DNA of 52,830 nucleotides. Source: Gonapodya prolifera JEL478 (taxonomy: Eukaryota > Monoblepharomycota > Monoblepharidomycetes > Monoblepharidales > Gonapodyaceae). Positions 11,063-24,861 of the stretch are shown piece by piece. How positions within the stretch are numbered: the first letter of the stretch is position 1; every line of letters begins with the position of its first letter. The position numbers and the translations under genes are program-made. The DNA lies in the NCBI GenBank assembly GCA_001574975.1, contig KQ965884.1, positions 21,345-74,174 on the forward strand. Direction: 5' to 3'. The notes beneath the pieces are model-generated. The model made no database searches and was not told where the DNA came from. It worked only from the letters and a program-made list of their open reading frames with translations.

Positions 11063-12853
11063 TCACGGTGGTGGGTATCCAAAGTACGGAAGTCCGGCCA
11101 CCCAGTACGGAGGCGCCACAGAAACAGGTGGCGAGGGTACCGCGAGCGTATGTTGCATACCAGGCATTGCGTGAGGGGCCAGATACGGTGGTATCGGCAT
11201 TGCATATGGCGGAACTACTGCATGGTAAGGCCAGGGAGTCGGAGCAGGTGGCGGACCGAGCACATGAGCATGGGAGAGCGCAGGACAGGTTGGAGGGGGA
11301 GCGTTGGGAACCCATAGGGGGGAGACGGGTACGACGTGTGGCATGGGAGGCGGGGGAGGCGGCGGCGTCCTAATCGAAGAGTGCAGAATGTCAATATAAC
11401 ACGGTTCGCTCATTTTCCTCCAAGCTAGTAGTGAACATACCAGTGATGAGCCGCAACAGGAGTCACCAGAGCAGGAGGTAGTTGCTCCCAATGCCACTGA
11501 GCAGATGGTTTGGTAGGAGGAGGTAGAAACCATCGATAGTTATGTGGAATGGCTCCTGCCGGAGGCGCCACCTGGGGAGCCGCTTGCAGTTGGCTCTGCT
11601 CATCTCTCCGTCTCGCGTTCTCCTGCTGCCGCTGCCGCGCCTGTTCCACTTCTTGGGCTTGAACCGATGACTGAGTAAGAGGGGGTAAAAACCACGGATA
11701 ATTCCGCGCGACGGCTCCTCCCGCCGGTCCCGCCACTGGGGGAGCCGGTTGCTGTCGGCGCTGCTCATCCCGCCGTCTCGCATCCTCACGTAGCCGCTGT
11801 CGCGCCTGGTCCAACTCGGCTAGACGCCTTGTGGCCTCGAGTACTTCCCCTTCTCGGTGCAGCCTGTTCCGCCGTCGGCGTTGTGCAGCACGACGTTCTT
11901 TAATTATGTAATCAGAAAATGTAATCAGAAAATCAGTTGGAATCATTGGTTCGCGTTCCGATCCTCACCTCTCTGTAATTCTGCTTGTTCCTGAAGCTCT
12001 GCGAGAATCTGCTCCCGAATGTCATCCTCATTCGCATCTTCCTCGTCGAAATCGTCAAGCGGGTACATCGCTCGTCCATGGAACCCTTGTTTTCGACGTT
12101 AAAACACACCTCCTCGCTCGTCGAGATTGCAATCACTCACCCATGTTGAACTCAAACTCCCCCGCAACATCAGGATCGTCATCATCTCCAACCCACAGCA
12201 AGGATTCTCTAAGGTACACTTCGAGCGCGTTTGTGAGCGCCTGAGCAATCGTGTCGGCACGGCCCTGCATTTCTCGTGCGACCTCAATCTCCTCCTTGAT
12301 GCCGTCGAGGTCGAGGTCCGGCGTCTCGGGGAGTTGTGGGCGGCCGTTCACGAAGAGGTAAGGAGTCATGAAGGACTGGGCGTGACGAGGGTGTGGGTGT
12401 GAGTGTTGTGAGACCAATTTGTGGTGCGAGAAAGTACGACTGGTGAGGATACTACGCACCCGCTTACACACTCCACACTCAAGCAGCTGAGACGAAATCA
12501 TACCCTTCACGCACTTGACATGGACTGGATGCCGACAATCTTTCGCGCTCGATGCAGAGCGGGTGGTGAGGACAGGTCACGCCCTTCGCAAACGCCGCGG
12601 ACCACGAACCTGGATTCAGCACGACGCCATCCACTGCCCCCTCCTCCACATCATCAAGACACACATAGCACTCGGGCTGGCTGGGCTGCTCCTGCTCTTG
12701 CTCCTGCTGGGGCTCCGCGGGTGGGACATCCTCGTCTTCCACAAGTGTGAGGTCGCGCGGACCGGCGAGACGACGAGCCGGCCATCGATACGGAGAGGCT
12801 TGGTCGATGCTTCCGCTGCGCGATGTCCGCTTTTGGCGGGGGGCTTTCGGCAT
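11063..12853 (-). CDS. RING-H2 finger protein with coiled-coil and proline-rich tail (paralogue A)
   Basis: Six exons join in phase: 12853-12610, 12539-12460, 12375-12141, 12085-11969, 11897-11441 and 11369-11063, giving 479 residues. Splicing out a 70-nt intron places CYVC upstream of DCRHPVHVKCVKGM and CGVC, yielding the ligand order C-x2-C, C-x-H, H-x2-C, C-x2-C of a RING-H2 finger, so E3 ubiquitin ligase activity is likely. N-terminal to it is a basic region and a Gln/Glu run. Downstream come an acidic segment, a long Arg/Glu/Gln-rich predicted coiled coil with two similar copies of a GAxxxNYxWFLPP unit, and a Pro/Tyr-rich tail. The upstream neighbour on the same strand is a paralogue. 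Substrates are unknown. Confidence 0.75.
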
Positions 12854-13135
12854 GACGCTGGGGTGTTTTGTGAAGCTGAGGATTGAGCAAGCACCATAAG
12901 ATAGTGAAGAGTCCTTCAAAGTAACGTTATCAAAGTAGTATGTTATCATTTTCTCCATTTTGACAAAGAAAGCATTCTTCAATCTCATCCCAAAAAGAGT
13001 AGTACGTGCGTTGTGCAACATTATTCAATAGGCTTCCCAGTAGGCGTCCATTGGTGACGTGTGTGTACTTGTGTCGCTCTCTCTTCCATCTCTTCCACAG
13101 CGGCTTCTTTCCAGCGATACTCCAAGTCCAAAGCA

Positions 13136-14310
13136 CTAGCGGGGCACTGCGCTTTGCGGTGCAACGGCCGCGTTTCGCGTTTGGAAAGAGAAACCTGCGA
13201 GTTGAGGATTAATCTGAGGAAACTGAAAAGCAAATAAGGATTTCGTATTGTTAGGTCGATGCGTCTGAGTATGGTTCTAAACCGTCGTCGTCCTGACGTA
13301 TCGACTTGGACTCACCTGTCCAAACATGGCCGGGTTCATGTATTGCATCTGCGCAAGTACATAGGGCAGCTGAGGGGTCTGAACACGAGCACCGCCGCTG
13401 AGGAGATTTCTAAGAGTGTGTACTGCCTGCTCCGCGCTGGCAACGGCGACCGAAGCGGAGTGGATGTATTGCTGGACGAGCGCTCTGGTACGGTCTGACT
13501 GCATCGCCGCCATGTGCTCCAGAAACATCCTGTGTGCTTCGGGAACAATATATGCGGGAGTTTGTGGTTGCGGAGGCTGGAAGGCGGATTGCTGGAGTTG
13601 GGAGTTGGCTGACACTTGGATTGGAGCTGTGGGTAGCAGTGGCAGAGTTGGAGCCACAGATATCGTTTGGGTGGATTGTAGGTGAGCAACAAGTCGCTGC
13701 AGTTGTGATTGGACGAAAGGTGAAAGAGGTGATCGTGTGGTGGGGAGTGGAACTGGTGGCCACATCCCTGAGATGTAATTGATCGGCACTGCCTGCTGCT
13801 GCTGCCCGCCAATTCCATCGTTCGGTGAGCAAATAGTCTCCCTGAACGCAGAAATAATGGATTCGCTAAAGGGCTGACGGGCAACCAGGGAATGGCGGAA
13901 CGTTAGTCCTTTAGAAACGGCGGGAGTTTGAAGATTATTCACTCTTTGGCACACGCCGCACAGCTCGTGGCCAGCTCCCAGCATCTCTCTGATACATTCC
14001 TCGTGGACGCCGTGCTTGCAGTCTGATTTGGGGCAAGCCGTCAGAGGGCGCTGGGGAGATTAAAGTTTCGCTGCTCGAGTCACGATTGCTCACCAACAGC
14101 AGCACGGAAGTCCCCGTCCATCCTCTCGAGGCAAACGTAGCATTCGTCTTCGTCCTCGTCAACTTCCCAGTCTCGATTCGAAATCAGAACTTCCGCCTCT
14201 TGAGATCCATCGAAAGTGAGATCAGAGAATGCCGCGGGATGTCCGTCGCTCCTGTGCGCCTTGGAGACCTGGCGTCCAACCACGCGCTTAGTGTGGCGAG
14301 TCGGCGGCAT
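13136..14310 (-). CDS. RING-H2 finger protein with Gln/Pro-rich tail (paralogue B)
   Basis: Three exons, 14310-14094, 14022-13316 and 13222-13136, join in phase to 336 residues. CYVCLERM is joined by a 71-nt intron to DCKHGVHEECIREMLGAG and CGVC, giving the same RING-H2 ligand pattern as paralogue A. In both genes the intron falls at the same codon (phase 1, before the Asp of DC[RK]H), which supports a tandem duplication. The downstream part is rich in Gln, Pro, Ser and Ala and lacks the arginine-rich coiled coil of A. A longer upstream frame exists, but the start at 14310 gives MPPTRHTKR, comparable with MPKAPRQKR of paralogue A, and leaves room for a divergent promoter. Confidence 0.75.
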
Positions 14311-16191
<1,881 letters not shown>

Positions 16192-16470
16192 CACTGAGAC
16201 CAAAGAGTGTTGTTTTGAACAGAAGTAACAACCAGCTATGCCGGCTTCTGGTAATTAAAATTGTAAAACAAAATTTTAATTTGTATACCTGCGGAACAAA
16301 TGTGATGGTGCTTCCGCGGGAGGGCCGCTGTTGCTTCCGTGGCGGAACCACCTGAAAGTTTCAAAAACCCCACGATCGGGTGCACCAGAAGCACAGCAAA
16401 CTCTCCCCAGTCACTCACACGACGTTCCATTCTCACGGATATTCTTCGATTTCCCCACCGATCTTTGAAA
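16192..16470. other. Intergenic, nothing recognised
   Basis: This 279-nt stretch between the amine-oxidase pseudogene and the oxygenase gene contains no recognisable gene, repeat or RNA. It presumably holds the oxygenase promoter. Confidence 0.4.
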
Positions 16471-18059
16471 ATGCCGTCCAAGCAACCGCCAACCTCAATC
16501 CCCGTGATCGATATCTCTCCCTTTTGGACAGCCGGATCGGCGGAAGAGGAGCGACTCAAAGTGGTCGCAGACGTGAAGGATGCGTGTGAAAACATTGGAT
16601 TCCTTATCATCAAAGGTGTGCCTCGTCAACATGCTTTTCCGATATTCGACAATCGTGACTCGGACTCCACGGCCCCCACTCGTCCCCAGGCCACCCTGTA
16701 CAGCCCTCCACCGTCGATGCAGCGCTTGACACCGCCCACGAATTCTTCAAACTCCCCCTTGAGAAGAAATACGAGTACATGGCCGAACGCGAAATCGCTT
16801 TGTACACGGGCTACGTCGGCGGGCGGGGAAGTCCCAAGTACAAGGGCGGCGTCATCAAGGGCTCCGAATCGGACTCGTCGCGGGATCACGAGGGGCCCAG
16901 GGGGGAGAAGGCGCTGTCGAAGGACGGAGATTTGAGGGAAACGTACAGGATCAACAGGTACCCGAGGGGATTGGAGAACAACATATTCCCCGGAGACGAT
17001 ACAGTGCCGGGATTTAAGGAGTCGTGGATGGAGTATTACTCGAGGGTGGAGGAGTTCGGAAAGGTGCGTGGTTGTTTCAATATCGTCGACGTTTTACCAC
17101 GGGTATGAACGCATCCCGCTCGTCTTCTGCCTTCACAGATAATGCTCCAAATAATCGCCGTGGCTCTTGAACTCCCCGAAGATTACTTTGTCAAGTTCTT
17201 CGACAACCACCCTTCCAACCTCATGTCAGCTCGTGAGTCTTTATAAACGAGGGAGACGAAACCAGAAGTCGCGTCGTCTTACTCACTCATGGGTGCGGTT
17301 TTCTTCCAGTGTACTTCCCAACCGCTGAGGACGAGCCGAACAACCGCAAAGGAGCTCATACTGATGCGTGGGTATCTTTCGTCGATTGACGTTGACGATA
17401 GCTCACCTGACCACCCGGCCAACAGAGGAATATTCACCATCCTTCTTCAAGACTCCTCGCCGGGGTATGGTGCCGGCGGTCTGCAGGTGCAAACAGTGAA
17501 TGACGTGTGAGTGTCGTCGCCTTGGGTGGCTAATTGTGCTCCGCAACGGTGAATGTAAACGGGATCTTCTCCACTTTTCAGGTGGATCGACGTTCCAGTA
17601 GTCGAAGGCGCATACGTACTCAACATCGGTATGTCCCCTTCAGTTTCTCAATACTCAACTCGGAAAGTACCTACCTCTACAACCTGGCTCTCGCAGGCGA
17701 CACGCTGATGCGTTGGACCAACGACAGATTCTTGAGTTCTATGCACCGCGTCGCGAATGTGAATCTGAGCAAACCTCGCCACAGGTGAGCATCCCTCCTG
17801 CTTAGACAGGGAAATTGTGAAGACCAAAACGTCTCATTCTGTCGCCACCTCAAGCTTCATCTTCTTCCAACAACCCAACCCCGACACCGTCATTGAGTGT
17901 CTCCCGACGTGCCTGGGCTCCGAAGGGGCGAAGTATCCCCCGATTGTGAGCCAGAAGGTAAGAACTGGGATTTGCGTGGGGAATTCCATCGGTCATGCTC
18001 ACGAATGCGGTCTCGTTCAACAGTACTTTGAGGAGAAGATGACGAAGACATATCTATAG
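16471..18059 (+). CDS. 2-oxoglutarate/Fe(II)-dependent oxygenase, isopenicillin-N-synthase-like
   Basis: The N-terminal domain starts PTSIPVIDISPFW and continues to NIGFLIIKG, the usual entry of the DIOX_N domain. Exon 2 begins at 16690 with HPVQPSTVDAALDTAHEFF and runs through GYVGG. The double-stranded beta-helix core has the iron ligands H-x-D in GAHTDA, split by an intron just after the Asp codon, followed by GIFTILLQD. The distal His is in MHRVANV, and the 2-oxoglutarate-binding R-x-S is in RFSISFF. About seven exons with introns of 50-110 nt end at the TAG 18057-18059. Such enzymes hydroxylate or desaturate small molecules in the cytosol; the substrate cannot be told. Reading frames join cleanly and all catalytic residues are present. 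Confidence 0.88.
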
Positions 18060-18560
18060 ACAGACGCGATGTTACATTGTTGTTATCGATGCTTGTAATG
18101 GTGGTAGCTGACATTTGTTTGACATATCTGCAGTATTGGAATTACTGGTCCCCCGGAATCCATACTGGTAGAACTGAAGAAGCTTCGAAATAACAGTGCA
18201 ATTTAAAATATGACCATAATCTGGGGCTGCTCCACGATACTACCCATTTATTTCGGTTGCGACCAATCTATGACAATGAACACGTTGCAAGGACCGGGAA
18301 ATGCTGGGAAGATGTGAAATGTGGTGAGTTCAATGCGGTCAGCTGAGGCCCAAGTACTCACTCGCCATGAAATATCAAACGCTGAAATCCCAACACAGGA
18401 GAGATCGGAAAGGTCGGAAAAGAAGAGCGACATAGCAAGAGGTCGGAGCGACACTGGATTATCGATCGCAAAGTCCCTTCATATGTTTCCACTCTTCAAC
18501 ATTTATAGAAACACAGATCGCAATCGTACACACATATGACCTCCGTTCACTCTCACGCCT
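18060..18560. other. Intergenic, nothing recognised
   Basis: This stretch of about 500 nt holds no gene-like open frame, repeat or RNA that I can support. Confidence 0.4.
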
Positions 18561-18572
18561 ACGATGTGGATC

Positions 18573-19878
18573 CATCACCATCAGATTCTGATTCAGCTGT
18601 GGATGGCCATGGCCATCGAGGCTTCTCGACTTCGTGGTCCTGGCCTCCGACTTCCCGTCGAAATCGTTCCCCGCATGGCGAGCTTCGCTTCCGATTTTCA
18701 GCTGTATGCTCGCTTCCGCTTGATAAATTCGCCGTGGAGGGACGTTGCGCTGGACTTATTGGGCAAGAGAACCGAACAACTTCTTTTACGAGGAGATAAG
18801 ATGGACTTGGCCAGGATCGTTGCCTCCTTTCGACGAGGCGGGAAGATTGCGGGGGCAATGTCTGACTACGGACACTTTTGAAACACATTGCGCGAGGAAC
18901 TGTTTTCGCCGATAATTAGTTTTGGTGACAGCTTTGCAGAAAGCGCTCTCTCCGGAAATCCAAAACGGCACCACACCTCTATTTGTGCGCGAGGCGGAAG
19001 GTGCTGTTAGCGGTGAAGTTGTATGGCGGATTGTAGAATCTGTCATGAAAGTGCAGTATGCATAAGTGCGTTACAAACACACTATGCATGCTGAAATCGC
19101 CATCGCTCTGGGATAATCGGATGAGGACCTGTTCTCTATGATCGACGAAATAGTGGGCAACAGTACTGTCGAAAAGATTTCGCTTCTTGTCGAAATTCAA
19201 CTACCCCTTGATGCGATACTCCCAAACTCATTAATCGCCGGCACGCCTGTCCTCCAGAATTGCGTGTGCCCTTGCAGCAGCCATTAAAGTATTCAGGCAG
19301 AAGCCGGAATCTATAGCTGCAGTACTGTTCTCTCTTAAGGTACCAAACGAAGAACTCCGCATGATGTTGTTTTGGGACCTACCAGTCAGAGACAACGTGC
19401 GAGGCGACGCCTTACTGCATTTCGAACGTTGGCAACACAAGTTCACACTGTGGGATGAAGGGGTCATATCTCGGTGTGCTTTTGCTTTTGGGAGGGAGAT
19501 GGACTTCGCGAGGAATGGAGCTGCTCCGCCACGTTGATTGGGGAATTACAAATGTCGCAATGATGCTTGCCTACCTAGCGTCAGGCCTTCCACACTTTGC
19601 ATGGGGACGTCCAACACCTCCTACCAGTGGCGCAGTTCCTCGCTCCATTTTATGGCTTTCCTCACGAGACGGGAGAAAAAGCCGTAGAATCACCCATTCA
19701 GCTGCACCTGGACTCAGATAAACCTTGGAGCTATAAATGGGACTGGTGGCAGACTGAGTGCTGCGCGCGAATCTGGATGGAGCTTATCGCAACTGACACT
19801 GCTGCAAAGAATATTCTCGATAACATTTATATGTCCACTGATCACGAATTACGTCATGTGGTCTTTCTCCGCGGGTAG
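18573..19878 (+). pseudogene. Degenerate gene, possibly F-box-like
   Basis: A segment near 18612-18750 reads LRLPVEIVPRMASFASDFQL followed by RFRLINSPWRDVAL, which resembles an F-box (LPxEI...L...S..WR) but is not diagnostic. Coding-like sequence then continues in changing frames: VPNEELRMMLFWDLPVRDN near 19340, ISRCAFAFGREMDFARNG near 19470, then a stop, and a third frame from about 19597 (APFYGFPHETGEKAVESPIQ to a stop at 19878). No splice pattern rescues a single frame. It may be a decayed gene or two unrelated fragments, and I cannot name a function. Confidence 0.3.
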
Positions 19879-21194
19879 GCTCTCGCGTCAGTCCGGCTTG
19901 GCATGGGGCTGTATGTGACAGCGTTGCGGTTAGCGGGCGATGAATTCGCCATGTGACGCCTCAGGATCAGACGTGACTGGCGAGGCCGGGTGGACAAAGC
20001 TATCCCACGGTCTGCGAGCCGGGCTTTCCGTGAGCGTCATAAAACTATAGGCTGTTTTAGTTTTTGGTCCGGTGTATGTGTGGCAAGTGCATGCCCCTGA
20101 CTCCTAGGTCAACTATAGTAGTTCAATTCGTGATTCGTCCGCAGTCCTGAACTCGGTTCATCCCCACATGAAGTCCACGTCATTCACAACAGCTCATCGT
20201 CTTCACTTATCATCTCCTTTCCTCTCTCATTCTCCTCTGACCTTCCCGCTTCTCCCCCAAGGCTCCACCAAGGATCTAATCCGTATATTCCCCGCATCCT
20301 TTCTGGCCAACTCCTGACCAAATACACTTGAACGATCTCCCACACGCGCACTGGTTGCAGCTGCCATGATAGCCATGATCAGAACGGGTAGAGCGACGAG
20401 CATAAAAATAATTAATTCGTACGTTGGTGGACGAAGGTGTTGGGCCGGTAACCAGGGATCAAATCGAGGAGAGTACATGAATGAGGGAAGAGCTCACCCA
20501 TATCGACACTCGTCCGAGCAGACACTCTCTCCTTTGCCCCCCCAGGAGGGACCCTACCGGATCGGCGCGCAGGGCGTGTGCAATCAAATGACGACAATGT
20601 CACCCGGCATCCAAGGTCAGAAAGGCTGAGACCATCTAAGGAAGGATGGGACGTATCGGCAGGGTAGACAACCGCAGCCCATTTTCCGGGCTGTTCACTT
20701 GCTGCACCACGGTTGTGCTATTTGCCATATTCGGAAGTGTTCGGAGTCTTTTCTCGGACGACATTCTCACCCAAACTCAAAGCGTCGAGAAAAGTTCGTG
20801 CCGATTCGTTTGTAATGTCGCAAGAAATCCGACGAGTCCGATGGTCACGGTAAGTAGTGCTTCGTTCCTCATTATATTGAGTCTTGGCATTGCCCACTCA
20901 GGGACAGAGAAACATTTTTTCTCGGCTCACATAGGAAGGGCTCAGTCTGTTTTCCCATCAAATTTCTCCAGGTGACATGAAAATGCGGAGGGGGATGCGT
21001 TCAAAACGTTCAACACTTGAATGCATGGCCGCTGGGGCCACCCATTAAGGCCATCTATCCACCATATCCACCATATCCACCATATCCGTCATATCCAGTA
21101 TAATGCACTGCATCCGTCATATCCATCATATAATTCCAGCATGTCTTAAGGCGACGTCGATGGCCCGTGGCATCTTACTCACACTGGTCAAGAC
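19879..21194. other. Intergenic, no convincing gene
   Basis: About 1.3 kb between the degenerate region and the APC permease. A minus-strand open frame at 20227-20478 contains one hydrophobic stretch (LIIFMLVALPVLIMAIMAAA) but has no supporting splice structure or family match. A short tandem repeat lies at the 3' end. Confidence 0.4.
21052..21132 (+). repeat. Short tandem repeat, 9-nt unit CCACCATAT and variants
   Basis: The phrase ATATCCACC occurs in tandem near 21060-21086, followed by variants ATATCCGTC and ATATCCAGT and then two more after a 15-nt interruption. It lies about 60-140 nt upstream of the permease start. Confidence 0.75.
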
Positions 21195-24100
21195 ATGTCG
21201 AAAGTTATGCACGACGGTGAGTCGCTTGCCTCATTCCATCCCCCAGTGACTCTGTAGCTGGCTAAATGATCGAAATTCTCCTCGGCACGGTGCCCTCCCT
21301 TGTTCGCTTCTGCAATCCGGCCCAAATCCATCGAACTTGCCGTCGAAAGACGAGTTAAAGGTGGGTGCTAGGCTCGAATGAAGGAACAACACCAGTATGG
21401 TTAACCTTTACCACCTTTGCGCGGCTCCTCAAGCTCGCCAAGCTCGGCTATCGTGAGTTTCGCGCAATTAATCAAGTGGACGCACTCGCCAATCTCACTC
21501 CGCTCACCATTCTCTCCCCCTTTCAGGCCAAGAGCTCAAGCGGTCGTGGGGCTTCTTCTTAAACATGAGTGAGTGCTCGTTCCCGTGCAAGTCACAGTGT
21601 ATATCGTTACAAACATCTTCGCCCGTCTCGCCTCCTCACTACCTATGTCGACTCAACTTAACAATCCCAGGCACAAGCTTGGGCTATATTGGTGAGTACT
21701 CGATTGTGAAATTCCGCCCTTGTAAAGCTTTTACGAACACTCAAAGCGTTTCTCTCGACAGGAATCATATCATCGATCGCTACACTCTACTCTTTCGCGG
21801 TATGGCTTATTACTCGTCTTCTACGAGCCGGCTCACAACGCTAAGATTTACTTGTGCTTCCGTGTAGTTTAAAACCGGAGGACCACAAACTATGCTGGTT
21901 GGATGGGTAGGTGCCGTGACACTTTGTCAATGTTGTTGATATGATTCAAATGCGTGCTTGAATATTCCGACAGCTTATCGTGGCTTTCTTCTCCATGTCT
22001 ACATGCTTGTCCATGGCGGAAATCTGCTCTACGTATCCCACTGCCGGAGGACTCTATTATTGGTCAGCCAAGCTCGCCGGAGATAAATGGGGTCCGTACA
22101 TGGCTTGGATAACGGTGAGCTTGCGATATGTGTCATTTGAAATGTTCCAATCCCTCACCTTGCATTTGTTCCCCCGATCTCCCACCAACAGGGCTGGTGC
22201 AACATTCTCGGAATGCTGGCAGGAAGTCCCGCTACGTCGCTGGAAGTCGCCAACATCGTCGCCTCGATTGTCCAGATCTACAACGAAGATTTCGTACCTT
22301 CTCTTGGTTGGCTCTACGGAGTGGCAGTTGTCTACGCCTTTATTGGAAGTGCTGCCAACTCGTTGGGAGAACGATCCCTCCGAGTTTTCACTTGGCTTTC
22401 CCTCGTGGTGATCTCCACTGGTGTTATCGTCATAGGAGGTGAGTTTTTTTCACTTGTTTTTCATGACAGTGAACAAGAAAAGAGCAATCCCAAACTGGTC
22501 TTTGTTAGTGCCGCTACTTGTGATGTCACCAACCAAGGCCACCGCCTCTTTTGCATTTGGAACTTTTGTTGACAAGACAGGCTGGAATAACTCATCGCTA
22601 GTTTTCCAACTTGGGTTTCTGTACGTTCGGTACCGCCCGCAATTTTGACATCGTGCACTCACTTTCTCTGTTGTCATCCGCACAGGCTTCCCATGTGGGC
22701 CTTTTGGGGTGCGTTATGAGCTTGCTGGCGAATCAACCGTTCGGCGGACAAACTTTACACGTCCTCGTCACATTGCAGGATATGACGCATCAGCTCACAT
22801 CAGCGAGGAGACGGTCGACGCCGACACTACCCCCGCGAAATCTATCATTTACTCCCTCAGTCTTTCCATCGTAATTGGATGGATATTCCTGTTGATCCTT
22901 GGCTTCGTCATCACAGACATTGAAGCGATCCTCGATTGCCCGTACAACGAAGACCTCGTCTGTGTTTACTTGCAGGTGAGAACATATCCGTGAAAGTAAA
23001 CGTTCAAAATTGTGCTAATGTTGTCACTTGACGGCAGGGTACCGGCGGAAGCAAATCTATGGCTTCCTTCCTTACGATCTGGACACTATTCCAATTCATT
23101 TTCCAGAACATTACAGGCCACAATGGAGCGTCGCGTGCCATTTGTGAGTTTCACATTTGACGTCAGGATGGTCGAGATCATCTTTCCAAGCTCATCAACA
23201 AATACTGTATCGCGATCCCCCAAACTATTCTCTGTGGCTTCAACATTTCAGACGCCTGGTGAGCGATTTTGCTACGGTGTAGCAAGCTTCTTCTATGAAA
23301 GCTGAATCGCGCTCGTACTTCGTAGGGCCCGAGACGGCGCAATTCCACAATGGTTTGCCTACGTCCATCCCACCACAAAGCAGCCACTTCGCACCATCTG
23401 GCTGCACTTCTTCTCTACAGGTTGGTGCGTTGAATATTTCTCTGATCGCTGAAGTTTCATTAACATGAAACCTGAATGCACCTTAGCGATCCTTCTTCTT
23501 GTCAATTTCGGCAGCACACAAACTGTGAACGGCTTCTCGGCGTTCAGTACCATTGGCATGTACACTGCGTAGGTGCTACTTTGGTTTTCTCCTGGTTTCA
23601 CACCAAGAATTCAAGTCGTTCTTTCACTCATGAAATCCAATCGCGACTTCATAAGTTACACACTCCCGACAATCTGCAAGCTTATCTGGGCCCGTGACAC
23701 CTTTAAGCCTAGCAAGATTAGTGAGTTACGAATTGCAAGAACTCTTCAAACAATTCTAGCATCTAACAAGGTCGTGTAACCTATGCAAAGACCTTGGCCG
23801 TTTCTCCACCATCATCAATGTTGTCGCGGCCGCATGGCTCGGTTATATGATCGTTATACTTTCGATCCCTCGCGTGAGTTACAGTTTGAAATTCGTTGAG
23901 GTCTCATTTGGAGATGTTAATCGAACGGTTAACTCCATACCGATGAATTACTCGTCATGAAAACAGCGAATGCCCATCGTTCGCACGAACCTGAACCTCA
24001 GCCCAATTAGTGAGTTTTCGAAGTTAGATACCATCACTCACCAGTCTTTTAAACATCTCTCAAACTAAAGTGTACGTCGGTGTGATGTTGCTCATCAACG

Positions 24101-24222
24101 TCATCTGGTTCCTCGGCGCCAAGAAAACCTTCATTGGTCCAAGGCAGCACGTCTCAGCCGAGGAGATTGAAGTGCTGGAGAAATCGAAGGGCGAGACCCT
24201 CGGAAAGGAGGAGGACTTTTAG
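21195..24222 (+). CDS. APC-superfamily amino-acid (GABA-type) permease
   Basis: The spliced N-terminus reads MSKVMHDDELKLAKLGYRQE, then LKRSWGFFLNMSTSLGYIGI, the usual start of fungal GABA/choline-type APC transporters. It continues with FKTGGPQTMLVGW, TYPTAGGLYYWSAKLAGDKW and WAFWGYDASAHISEET. About twelve hydrophobic helices follow in sequence, so the product is a plasma- or vacuolar-membrane importer of amino acids or related amines. The first seven exons are 21195-21216, 21350-21360, 21434-21452, 21527-21568, 21671-21691, 21762-21799 and 21868-21906 (22, 11, 19, 42, 21, 38 and 39 nt), all in consistent phase; 21974-22114 and 22192-22438 follow. The C-terminus ends EEDF at 24222. The substrate cannot be deduced. 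Confidence 0.9.
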
Positions 24223-24861
24223 TTACAGCTCCAGAGGAGAAGGCACTTTTTTTTAAGAAAACACATCCGTTTTATTTTACTTTCTGTATTCAGTGAGTTG
24301 AATTTTTCCTAATAAGAAAACGCACACCCAAAGACACTGGCTCTTCGTTGCCGTTGGTCCGCCTTGAATACAAAGTATCCATACTTACAATATTCCGTCT
24401 GTTATGGCCCAAGAACAAAAGCAAAAGAAACGTAAGAAGGGAGAAGGCACGTCACTGCATCTAAGCATATAAATGCTCGAAATAAATGCATCGCGGCAGC
24501 GCGACAAGTGATTTATAATTAATATCATTGTTGGATCAAGTCTTGGTCCCGGAAGCAACATCTGGACACAAGTTGTAAGACAGAGCAGTGCGACGCTGAT
24601 AAACCTCCTGTGGAGGACGCTCGATGTGTTGTGGAGAGAATGCAACCTCGAACATCGCAGGAACCCACCGGGGGCGCACTATATGCACAAAATCTCAAGC
24701 CCCGTACGATGTGCGATCATTTCCTCTCACTCGCATTGTTCACTCTCTCGAAATTTGGAAATTTTGAAAGTTGTGCTCATAACGATGAGCTGGCCTTTTC
24801 TGGTACCATACTGGAGCGAAAATCGCTCTCCAAAAAATTCCAGCGCTCAACAGCACCAATC
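24223..24861. other. Intergenic, nothing recognised
   Basis: This stretch of 639 nt separates the permease from the bZIP gene on the same strand. It contains no gene-like frame, repeat or RNA that I can support and presumably holds the permease terminator and bZIP promoter. Confidence 0.4.

Noticed and set aside
20227-20478. Small minus-strand frame with one hydrophobic segment
   Set aside because: No family match, no supporting splice sites and a low-complexity context; a single hydrophobic run is weak evidence for a gene.
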